From NCBI GenBank assembly GCA_019234035.1, contig JAFALX010000298.1, positions 1-12,362 on the forward strand: DNA of 12,362 nucleotides, written 5' to 3'. The position numbers and the translations under genes are program-made. The notes under the pieces were generated by a model, which was not told the origin of the DNA, searched no databases, and saw nothing but the letters and a program-made list of their open reading frames with translations. The stretch is from Candidatus Dormiibacterota bacterium (GTDB lineage Bacteria; Chloroflexota; Dormibacteria; Aeolococcales; Aeolococcaceae). Shown piece after piece: positions 7,362-12,362 of the stretch (position 1 is the stretch's first letter; each line of letters starts with the position of its first letter).

Positions 7362-7645
7362 CCCGCCTCACCCACCTCACCCACGCCCGTGGCGGCCCGC
7401 TGGCCGACGATCACTGTGTCGCCGCCCGCCGCTCGCTCGAGGAAGCCGTCGAGGTCGCGCTGAATACTGATCGACCCCGGCGGCCTGATACCGGCGCTGA
7501 CGTCAGCAGAGGTCGCTCCGTGAGCCACTTTCCGGATGCGCGCCGCCCAAATCAGGTCATTCGACCCTAGCGACGAGATCGCGCTGAGGACGACGCTCAG
7601 AGCGCAGCGGAGGGCAGCACTCGTCATCTGGGAGGCACAGCGAAC

Positions 7646-7819
7646 ATGGGTCCGGTAACAACGAACAGTGACGGCGTCGGCACCGCCGATGCCGTCCCGG
7701 TGCATGCCGCGCCCCTCGCCACACGGCTGCGCGTGGTCTTGCCTGCGCTGCTGGACGCTGAGGGACGCCCCAGCCCGGCAGCCGGCGCGAGGCCGGGAGG
7801 GAGCGCGATGACGTGCTGA
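7646..7819 (+). CDS. Possible small protein (57 aa), unrecognised
   Basis: An ATG at 7646 follows GGGAGG (7630-7635) at 10-base spacing and opens a 57-codon frame with GC-rich third positions, ending MTC-stop. The product is alanine/proline-rich with one mildly hydrophobic patch (ATRLRVVLPALL, 25-36), no signal peptide and no motif I recognise. It stands alone in the gap upstream of the PRC gene. In DNA this GC-rich such frames arise by chance, so this is only a candidate. Confidence 0.22.
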   Translation: MGPVTTNSDGVGTADAVPVHAAPLATRLRVVLPALLDAEGRPSPAAGARPGGSAMTC

Positions 7820-7909
7820 CCCGACATCAGTGACGCGCAGTCCCCGGGATAGGCCGCACCGGGGTGAATGTCGACGAAGCGCCCAGGACATTTGACCAAC
7901 AAATTGATG

Positions 7910-7914
7910 AGGAG
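7910..7914 (+). promoter_or_regulatory. Ribosome binding site deciding the PRC-gene start
   Basis: AGGAG sits 6 bases before the ATG at 7921. An in-frame GTG at 7864 would add 19 residues but has no comparable site, and the added residues do not look like part of the domain. The ATG is therefore preferred. Confidence 0.65.
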
Positions 7915-7920
7915 CGACAG

Positions 7921-8556
7921 ATGAACATCGGTGGACAGAGGATCACGGTCGACATACGCGACACGATCGCAGTCGACCAGAACGTTTTTGACAACACCAG
8001 CACGAAGGTGGGGGTGGTCGACGAGGTCGACCAGGCGACCGGCTGGTTGACGATCGGCGCCGGCGCGCTCGGCTTGAAGGAGCTGTACGTGCCATTCCGC
8101 CTGATCACGTACATCGATCCGCATGAGCTCTTCCTGGGAGCGTCGAAGGACGAGCTGACCAAACAATACGCGTCGCCGCCGCAACGCAAAACTGCGGTCG
8201 TCGGTGATGGCACTGACGCGGCGGCCGCGACGACCGAGCCGAGCGGCTATGACGGTTCCCCCGTGGTCGTCAATGCGGAGCTCGTCGACGACCTGAGACG
8301 CAAGATCTCGACGGGCTACGAGGTCTACACCTCGGACATGGCATCGCTCGGGAAGATCCGGCAATACGACGCCGCGACTGGGCTGATGGTCCTGGACAAG
8401 GGCCCGCTGTCCGACCACGAGGTGGTGGTTCCGATCACCGTCGTCGACCAGGTCGACAAGGACGAACAGCAGGTGATCCTCACAGCTTCCCAGGCGGACG
8501 TCGCGAAGATGACCCCGGTGAGCCTCGTGCGGACCGCCGCGCAGCTCGCCGGCTAG
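7921..8556 (+). CDS. PRC-barrel / DUF2171-like protein, two repeats
   Basis: This 211-residue soluble protein has no signal peptide or membrane segment. Two similar units are visible. The first runs about 30-78: GVVDEVDQATGWLTIG followed by the strand LYVPFRLITYID and a helix. The second runs about 132-195: GYEVYTSDMASLGKIRQYD, GLMVLDKGPL, then EVVVPITVVDQVD and a helix. This order (turn with DxxTG, buried strand with a proline, V-D-x-V/I-D) resembles PRC-barrel/DUF2171 proteins, which are often stress-associated in soil bacteria. A variable acidic/alanine linker (about 85-112) separates the units. It is followed after 32 bases by an HdeD-like membrane protein, and the two are probably cotranscribed. 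Function is unknown; a role in envelope or stress adaptation is inference. Confidence 0.75.
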   Translation: MNIGGQRITVDIRDTIAVDQNVFDNTSTKVGVVDEVDQATGWLTIGAGALGLKELYVPFRLITYIDPHELFLGASKDELTKQYASPPQRKTAVVGDGTDAAAATTEPSGYDGSPVVVNAELVDDLRRKISTGYEVYTSDMASLGKIRQYDAATGLMVLDKGPLSDHEVVVPITVVDQVDKDEQQVILTASQADVAKMTPVSLVRTAAQLAG

Positions 8557-8588
8557 ATCGACAAGAACTCATACAAAGGAATTCGAAG

Positions 8589-9188
8589 ATGGACAACGTG
8601 CAAGACAGCGTCACCGATGCTCTCAAGCGGATCGGTGGCGCCTGGGGATGGCTTCTGGCCTTTGGGCTGCTCGGCATCGCGGCCGGACTGTGCATGTTCT
8701 TTTTCACCGGTCAAGCGCTCTACGTGATCGCGATCGCGTTCGGCGTCTGGCTGGTGGCTGCAGGCATCTTCCGTTTCGTGGCCGCGTTCGCGGTGCCCGA
8801 CGAGAACGGATGGATGCGAGTCCTGTACGCCCTGATCTCGGCGCTCGCGGTGGCTCTCGGCGTCTACCTCATAGCGCACCCGACGCTGAGCATCCTGACG
8901 CTCACGCTCACAGTCGGTTTCTTCTGGCTCATCGCCGGCACGATGGAGTTCTTCCTCGGCATCGCGATGAGTGGAGTGCCGCACCGTGGCTGGATCATCG
9001 CCGGCGGGCTCCTGGGAATCATCGCCGGCTGGGTGATCATCTTCTCGCCCCGCATTTCGACTTTGGCGCTGGCGCTGCTTCTCGGCGTGTGGTTGATCGC
9101 GTACGGCCTCACCGCTGTGGTCAGCGCGTTCAGGCTCCACTCGGCAACAAGTTCGGCGCGCGCGGTGCTGCAGCCGCGACACGGGTGA
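8589..9188 (+). CDS. HdeD-like (DUF308) six-helix membrane protein
   Basis: This 199-residue protein has six evident hydrophobic segments: about 19-40, 43-66, 78-97, 99-124, 133-152 and 156-181. The repeating helix pairs and glycine-rich turns such as GVWLVAAGIFRFVAAF (52-67) and GFFWLIAGTMEFFLGI (110-125) are characteristic of HdeD/DUF308, an internally triplicated helical-hairpin family. In E. coli HdeD is an inner-membrane protein linked to acid resistance at high cell density; for most homologues the function is unknown. The N-terminus is cytoplasmic by the positive-inside rule (Lys13, Arg14), weakly supported. AAAGGA (8575-8580) lies 8 bases before the ATG. It follows the PRC gene by 32 bases and is followed by a strong hairpin, so the two form a likely operon. 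Confidence 0.88.
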   Translation: MDNVQDSVTDALKRIGGAWGWLLAFGLLGIAAGLCMFFFTGQALYVIAIAFGVWLVAAGIFRFVAAFAVPDENGWMRVLYALISALAVALGVYLIAHPTLSILTLTLTVGFFWLIAGTMEFFLGIAMSGVPHRGWIIAGGLLGIIAGWVIIFSPRISTLALALLLGVWLIAYGLTAVVSAFRLHSATSSARAVLQPRHG

Positions 9189-9222
9189 GGACGGGATAGG
9201 AAGTTCCCAGGCTAGCGTGGTG

Positions 9223-9248
9223 GGGGCTCGCTCCGAAGGGCGAGCCCC
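9223..9248 (+). terminator. Hairpin ending the PRC-HdeD unit
   Basis: GGGGCTCGC (9223-9231) pairs perfectly with GCGAGCCCC (9240-9248). Two further inner pairs are possible, leaving a CGAA-type loop. It lies 34 bases after the HdeD stop. There is no T-tract, but strong U-less hairpins commonly serve as terminators in GC-rich bacteria. Confidence 0.5.
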
Positions 9249-9302
9249 ACCGACGCCCAGGTGCATCGCCGGAGCAGGCTCACACGATCGGCGGGGCTCG
9301 GC

Positions 9303-9308
9303 TACCAT
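9303..9308 (+). promoter_or_regulatory. Weak candidate -10 box for the MarR gene
   Basis: TACCAT fits TAnnnT and lies 33 bases before the ATG at 9342. A purine/G run (GAAGGGGG, 9320-9327) lies between them but is 14 bases from the ATG, longer than ideal for a ribosome binding site. No operator palindrome for the regulator is obvious nearby. Confidence 0.3.
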
Positions 9309-9341
9309 CGACTGGTGCCCGAAGGGGGCTGGTACTGAACC

Positions 9342-9881
9342 ATGGCCGACACCACAGGGTTGAACACGACGCAGAAGCCGGCGCCGATCGCCTCGGGGCC
9401 CGGCTTCTATCAGGACGAGTCGCTCGCCGACATCCGGCTTGCCGCGACGTTCCGGCGGGGCTTCCGCCAGGCGATGGTGCTCATCAACCGGGCGCTCGCC
9501 GAACACGATCTCAGCCCGCTGCAGTACCACCTACTGCTGGAGGCGGGGGCCGCCGGCGAGGAGGGGATCGTCCAGGGCGAGCTGGCGGAGCTGTTGCAAA
9601 CGCCCGAGGCCCGGGTGTCGCTGCTCGTCCACGAGCTCAGCGAGCGCGGCCTGGTCGACACGGTGCGTACCGCGGCCGATCGCCGGGTCGTGCGCGTGGG
9701 CCTGACTGCCGCCGGCAGCCGGGCCGTGCGTGGTGCCCTGGCGTCACAGCGTGAGGCCCTGGCGCACCTCGCTCGCGAGTTCGATAGCCCCTGGGTCGGC
9801 GACATGCTGCGCCGCGCGGTGCAGCTATACCTCGGGGTGGACATCTCCCTGGAGAGCCTGACCTCGCAGAACCTCGACTAG
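9342..9881 (+). CDS. MarR-family transcriptional regulator
   Basis: This 179-residue protein is slightly longer than the usual 140-160 because of a disordered N-terminal tail (about 1-25). The winged helix-turn-helix is clear: LSPLQYHLLLEAGAAGEEG (57-75), the helix pair VQGELAELLQTPEARVSLLV (77-96) with the recognition helix at about 88-100, ERGLVDTVRT (101-110), and the wing AADRRVVRVGLTAAG (111-125) containing the conserved Asp-Arg. The flanking N- and C-terminal helices would form the dimer interface. Members usually repress neighbouring transporter or stress genes and release DNA on ligand binding or oxidation. No cysteine is present, so thiol sensing is unlikely. Target genes are unknown; the upstream PRC/HdeD pair is a candidate. 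The last 57 bases overlap the end of the convergent phosphorylase gene. Confidence 0.9.
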   Translation: MADTTGLNTTQKPAPIASGPGFYQDESLADIRLAATFRRGFRQAMVLINRALAEHDLSPLQYHLLLEAGAAGEEGIVQGELAELLQTPEARVSLLVHELSERGLVDTVRTAADRRVVRVGLTAAGSRAVRGALASQREALAHLAREFDSPWVGDMLRRAVQLYLGVDISLESLTSQNLD

Positions 9882-10481
9882 CACCACCGCGGCTCGCGCG
9901 GCGAAGCGGGGCGAGTTGCGCGCCAGCCAGTACGCCTGCGGCCACAGCCGTGGGTCCATCGCTGCCAGAGCCGGCCTGATCCAGCGCGGCGAGATCTCGT
10001 GGGCCGGCGTGTCGAGGACGACGCGGAGCACGGCGAGGCGGGCGGCTCGCGCGGCCACGGCTGCGGACTCCATGTCGACGGCGTCGTACCCACGCTGCGC
10101 CAGCGCCCGCCGCTCGGTCCCCGTGACGACCTCCGCCGTGGACACGAGCGTCCCCGCGGCGGTGGGCAGGCCCAGGCGCCGCGACGCCGCGCGCAGCGCG
10201 TCGCTCCACGCCGGATCGGTGGGCCAGTGTCGACCGTCCTCGGCCGCGACGCCGTCCGGGACCACGACCGTACCGGGGGCGTGCTCGCCGGTCAGCGCCC
10301 CGCCGAGGCCGACGCTCAGCACCACCCCGGTGGTCGGGACGCCCTCCATCGAGGTGAGACCGACGCCGACGCGGACAACACGAAGACGCGGTGCGGCGCG
10401 GCGAATGGCCCGCTCCTCCAGCCGCAGTGCGGCGGCCACGGTGACCTCCGACGGGTCGAGGTCAGCTGTACCGTTCGTCAT
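9825..10481 (-). CDS. hpnG: Nucleoside phosphorylase family protein, HpnG-like (hopanoid locus)
   Basis: This 218-residue protein of the PNP/UDP-phosphorylase and MTA/SAH nucleosidase superfamily is of the short form seen in hopanoid clusters. Seen: VLSVGLGGALTGEHAPGTVV (54-73), VVPDGVAAEDGRHWPTD (73-89), STAEVVTGTERRAL (114-127), and the substrate-binding VDMESAAVA (135-143) with Glu138, followed by LRVVLDTPAHEISP (152-165) carrying Asp157 as the expected base-contacting residue. Known of HpnG: it removes adenine from adenosylhopane to give phosphoribosylhopane. Assignment to HpnG rather than another nucleosidase rests on the length, on the AEDGxxWPTD stretch and on the HpnA-like gene upstream. 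The ATG at 10481 shares a base with the tnpB stop (TAATG) and has no ribosome binding site. An in-frame GTG at codon 15, after GGAG, is an alternative start. Confidence 0.8.
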   Translation of the reverse strand: MTNGTADLDPSEVTVAAALRLEERAIRRAAPRLRVVRVGVGLTSMEGVPTTGVVLSVGLGGALTGEHAPGTVVVPDGVAAEDGRHWPTDPAWSDALRAASRRLGLPTAAGTLVSTAEVVTGTERRALAQRGYDAVDMESAAVAARAARLAVLRVVLDTPAHEISPRWIRPALAAMDPRLWPQAYWLARNSPRFAARAAVVLVEVLRGQALQGDVHPEV

Positions 10482-11890
10482 TAGCGGACATTTGGCAGTC
10501 CGGACCGATGACGACCGCGGGTCGTAATGCCCTCGGGCTCCGGGCCCGGCCCGGTTCTCGCTTCCTCGAGGCGCTCCCCGGCCGGTGGCCGGATCGCTGC
10601 CGCCTCTCCACGAGCGTTTTGCGTCTCCACCGCACTGGCGGCGACGTCGTGGGCCTCCGCCCACCGGACCAGGTTGCGCGCCGCGTTGAGGTCGCGGTCG
10701 AGCTCGAGGCTGCACCTGCCGCAGCGGAAGACCCGCTCCCGCCGCGGCAGGTCGCCGCGGACAGTGCCGCATCCGGAGCAGCGCCTGCTGCTGGGAAACC
10801 AGCGGTCGGCCACCACCAGGGTGCTGCCGTACCAGCGGCACTTGTAGTCGAGCAGGCGGCGCAGCTCGGCGAATCCGCACTCGAGCACCGCCCGGTTCTG
10901 GCCGGCTCTGGCCCGGACCCGGCGGCGGGGTTGCGACAGCGTGCCCCGCGCCGAGCGGATCATGCCGCGGACGTTGAGATCCTCGACGACGATCCGGCCG
11001 TGGCTCTGAGCCAGTCTCGTGGTGAGGACGTGCAGGTGGTGGCGGCGCACGCTCGCCACGCGACGATGCGCCCGGGCCAGATGCCCCACGGCACGCCGCC
11101 GACGCGCACTGCCCTTGCGCCGTCGGCCGACGGTGCGCTGCAGTCGGCGGGTGCGACGCTCCTCTCGGCGCAGCGGCCGCACGCTGGGGACCAACTCGCC
11201 CGTGGAGAGCGCCGCCAGCGTGTGCACGCCGAGGTCGACGCCCACGGTATCCCGCCGGCCGTTGTCAGCAACCACTGCCCCGTCCACCTCGCAGGTGAAA
11301 GCGACGAACCAGCGGTCCGCGTCGCGCGCGATGGTGGCGGCGAGGATGCGGGCGGTCCCAGCGGTCAGACGACGCTGCAGCGCCACGGTGGCCTCGGCGG
11401 TGCGCAGTCGGCCAATACGCGGCAGCGTGATATGGCGGGGATCGTCGACGCGGACGGGACCGGTGGTGAAGCGACAGCTGTCTCGCCGGCCGCGCTTACG
11501 AAACCGAGGGAAGCCTACGGCGGCGCCGGCGCGCTCGCCGCTGCGGCTGGCCCGCCAACCGCGCAGTGCCGCCGCCAGCGCTGCCAATCCGCTTGAGTAT
11601 GCCTCCTTGGAGTGCTCCCCCCACCAGGGTGCCACCAGCTCCTTGCTCCGGTTCCACTCCCGGCGCAGCTCCGGCAGGCTCCAGCCCAGCGATTCGCTGC
11701 GCACCTCCCCGAACATGCAGAGCTCGAACTCGCGCAGCGCCAGCGACGCTTGCACCTGCTCCAGGCCCCAGTTGAAGGCGAAGCGGGCGGCGCCGCAATG
11801 AGCGGCCAGCGCCCGCCGCTGCGTTCTGGCGGGATCGAGCGCGAAGCGGAACGCCTGGTGCAGCCTCGCTCCTTGCGCGTCCGTGCTCAT
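10481..11890 (-). CDS. tnpB: TnpB, RNA-guided nuclease of an IS607-type element
   Basis: This 469-residue protein is complete. TnpB uses an element-encoded guide RNA to cut DNA and is the ancestor of Cas12. Seen: the N-terminal helix-turn-helix AFRFALDPARTQRRALAAHC (13-32), the block SKEAYSSGLAALAAALRGW (94-112), VGFPRFRKRG (125-134), RuvC I GVDLGVHTLA (217-226) with Asp219, RuvC II VVEDLNVRGM (301-310) with Glu303, the zinc finger CSGCG (371-375) with CGRC (390-393), and RuvC III DRDLNAARN (398-406). All catalytic residues are present, so it should be an active nuclease. About 63 residues follow RuvC III; this tail is where the guide-RNA scaffold is usually encoded. The ATG at 11890 overlaps the tnpA-remnant stop (ATGA), which decides the start over a frame extension to 11920. 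The stop overlaps the hpnG start. Confidence 0.93.
   Translation of the reverse strand: MSTDAQGARLHQAFRFALDPARTQRRALAAHCGAARFAFNWGLEQVQASLALREFELCMFGEVRSESLGWSLPELRREWNRSKELVAPWWGEHSKEAYSSGLAALAAALRGWRASRSGERAGAAVGFPRFRKRGRRDSCRFTTGPVRVDDPRHITLPRIGRLRTAEATVALQRRLTAGTARILAATIARDADRWFVAFTCEVDGAVVADNGRRDTVGVDLGVHTLAALSTGELVPSVRPLRREERRTRRLQRTVGRRRKGSARRRRAVGHLARAHRRVASVRRHHLHVLTTRLAQSHGRIVVEDLNVRGMIRSARGTLSQPRRRVRARAGQNRAVLECGFAELRRLLDYKCRWYGSTLVVADRWFPSSRRCSGCGTVRGDLPRRERVFRCGRCSLELDRDLNAARNLVRWAEAHDVAASAVETQNARGEAAAIRPPAGERLEEARTGPGPEPEGITTRGRHRSGLPNVR
10484..10494 (-). repeat. Inner/right copy of the element inverted repeat
   Basis: Plus-strand GCGGACATTTG, the inverse of the copy at 12140-12150 with one mismatch (10/11). 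It falls inside the last codons of tnpB and ends next to its stop codon. Confidence 0.55.
10494..10640 (-). ncRNA. Candidate omega-RNA scaffold of TnpB
   Basis: In TnpB elements the guide RNA overlaps the 3-prime end of tnpB and runs through the right end into flanking DNA. Here that interval codes the nonconserved tail of TnpB and holds stable stems: ACGACC/GGTCGT around a 3-base loop (10511-10525), CGGGC/GCCCG (10534-10548) and a GTCCGGAC palindrome (10498-10505). The inner limit is arbitrary. If the right end is near 10484, the guide portion would derive from the start of hpnG. This is position and fold reasoning only. Confidence 0.35.
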
Positions 11891-12105
11891 GGCCACGAGT
11901 GTTGTGACCGAGCACGACACCTGTACGTCGCCCAGATCATGCCGGCGACCGTCCGGGGAGGCGGCGCCGCCGCATCGGCGCGATCGCCCGCGGCGAGGTC
12001 GACGAGGATCGTCCGGGCCGTCACCTGCCTAGCCGGGAGCGGTAGCCGGCCCTCGTGGAACCAGCGAAGCGCCATCTTGGGATCCACGCCTTGCTGCCGG
12101 GCCAC
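11887..12105 (-). pseudogene. Truncated TnpA (IS607-type serine recombinase), DNA-binding head only
   Basis: The remnant encodes 72 residues against about 190-210 for a full TnpA. The MerR-like head is recognisable: ARQQGVDPKMALRWFHEGRL (2-21) followed by LPARQVTARTILVD (23-36), as in IS607 recombinases that place this domain before the catalytic domain. After the linker ending PPPRTVA (48-54) the expected YARVSS with the catalytic serine, and about 130 residues of recombinase core, are missing; instead 18 unrelated residues lead to a TGA that overlaps the tnpB ATG. The usual first residues (about 6, before ARQQGV) are also out of frame, so the GTG at 12105 is only the first available start. 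An internal deletion with N-terminal decay is the simplest reading. It could still be translated as a small DNA-binding protein that drives tnpB translation. Confidence 0.75.
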
Positions 12106-12139
12106 GCGCAGACTTCACGCCACGGATCTACTCCGTCCG

Positions 12140-12150
12140 CAACTGTCCGC
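12140..12150 (+). repeat. Outer/left copy of the element inverted repeat
   Basis: CAACTGTCCGC on the plus strand, inverse of 10484-10494 with 10/11 matches. A shorter direct copy, GTCCGC (12135-12140), lies beside it, giving a tandem TCCGC-type arrangement on this side only. It is 14 bases from the epimerase stop. Confidence 0.55.
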
Positions 12151-12164
12151 CAGTGCCGAGCAGT

Positions 12165-12362
12165 TCAGTACCCATTGTCGCGGTACCAGGCGACGGCGTC
12201 GGCGATCGCCGGCTCGATCGGGGAGGCGCGGTACCCGAGCTCGCGCTCGGCCTTGGCGCTCGTCGAGTACATGGAAAGGCGGCCCATGCGCACACCCTCG
12301 AGCGGGATCGTCGGAGTGCCGCCGATGACGCCGGCCCGGGCCTCGTCGACGGCGGCAGCAAC
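12165..12362 (-). CDS. hpnA: NAD-dependent sugar epimerase/dehydratase, HpnA-like, C-terminal end
   Basis: Only the last 65 residues are in the window; the gene continues beyond the right edge. The segment IPLEGVRMGRLSMYSTSAKA (19-38) followed by ERELGYRASPIEPAIADAV (39-57) and the terminal AWYRDNGY is typical of the C-terminus of extended short-chain dehydrogenases, and the EGVRM followed by a basic/aromatic stretch and SSAKAERELGY is the pattern of hopanoid-associated HpnA. The family acts on nucleotide sugars or hopanoid side chains with NAD(P); the nucleotide-binding N-terminus is not visible here. The HpnG-like gene downstream on the same strand supports a hopanoid cluster, but with so little sequence a general sugar epimerase remains possible. 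The stop TGA is at 12167-12165, followed by the defective IS607-type element. Confidence 0.75.
   Translation of the reverse strand, partial: VAAAVDEARAGVIGGTPTIPLEGVRMGRLSMYSTSAKAERELGYRASPIEPAIADAVAWYRDNGY

Larger units (their letters stand above)
7362..7920. other. Gene-poor stretch with only weak signals
   Basis: These 559 bases separate the synthetase operon from the PRC/HdeD pair. I see no tRNA, no T-tailed terminator and no recognisable gene. Weak signals: a possible 57-codon reading frame with a ribosome binding site (7646-7819); a minus-strand fragment (about 7473-7398) that resembles the helix-strand part of Phd/YefM antitoxins; a 5-bp hairpin CTGAG/CTCAG (7584-7588 with 7596-7600); and an AT-richer patch just before the PRC gene (about 7887-7910). 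It probably holds decayed coding sequence plus the PRC gene's promoter, which I cannot pinpoint. Confidence 0.5.
10484..12150 (-). mobile_element. Defective IS607-type element (tnpA remnant + intact tnpB)
   Basis: The unit contains a TnpA fragment of IS607 type (MerR-like head only) and an intact tnpB, joined by the ATGA overlap usual for such pairs. It is bracketed by an 11-base inverted repeat with one mismatch. It fits between the HpnA-like stop (12165) and the HpnG-like start (10481), leaving about 14 and 2 bases, as if inserted cleanly into a short operon gap. Without the recombinase domain it cannot move by itself unless a TnpA is supplied elsewhere. The family call rests on TnpA (serine recombinase, not the Y1 HUH type of IS605). 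Exact ends are inferred, because IS607 elements make no long target duplications. Confidence 0.7.

Noticed and set aside
7864..7920. GTG start at 7864 for the PRC-like gene
   Set aside because: The ATG at 7921 has AGGAG at ideal spacing and the upstream residues do not belong to the repeat.
10482..10880. N-terminal extension of the phosphorylase frame into tnpB
   Set aside because: The extension is an off-frame reading of tnpB and unlike any phosphorylase; the protein begins at or after 10481.
10481..12150. IS200/IS605 element with a Y1 HUH transposase
   Set aside because: The upstream remnant has the MerR-like head and RTILV block of IS607 serine recombinases, and no HUH motif is present.
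1..12362. CRISPR array, tRNA or rRNA genes
   Set aside because: No regularly spaced repeats, no cloverleaf with a CCA-type end and no rRNA-like sequence were seen on either strand by eye.

Overview
The window is very GC-rich with GC-biased third positions, short intergenic gaps and several starts whose -10 box (TAnnnT) lies only a few bases from the start codon, suggesting leaderless transcripts. Together with the order coaX - dus - greA - lysS - serS, this suggests a soil actinobacterium or a related high-GC lineage (Thermoleophilia-like or Dormibacterota-like). The lineage is an inference; no rRNA or other phylogenetic marker was analysed.

Left part (1-7361): a truncated ROK-family sugar kinase is read leftward off the edge. 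Thirty-four bases away and divergent from it is coaX (type III pantothenate kinase). It is followed by a tRNA-dihydrouridine synthase and greA. Then comes a tight run lysS - serS - hotdog thioesterase - CYTH phosphatase, with gaps of 6, -1 and 3 bases, probably one transcript. The dus-greA gap contains, on the opposite strand, a textbook promoter and a U-tailed terminator about 75 bases apart: a candidate small RNA.

Middle (7362-9881): a gene-poor stretch of about 560 bases is followed by a PRC-barrel/DUF2171-like protein and an HdeD-like six-helix membrane protein, a likely envelope or stress pair. A hairpin and then a MarR-type regulator follow.

Right part (9825-12362, all leftward): this looks like a hopanoid-biosynthesis fragment, with the C-terminus of an HpnA-like NAD-dependent epimerase and a complete HpnG-like nucleoside phosphorylase. 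Wedged between them is an IS607-type element. Its serine-recombinase TnpA is reduced to the DNA-binding head, but its TnpB (RNA-guided nuclease family) keeps the RuvC triad and zinc finger. An 11-base inverted repeat (10/11 identical) brackets the element almost exactly from the epimerase stop to the phosphorylase start. The tnpB stop overlaps the phosphorylase ATG (TAATG), so the immobile nuclease gene may be translationally coupled to a metabolic gene. This junction and the small RNA candidate are the two most interesting points in the window.
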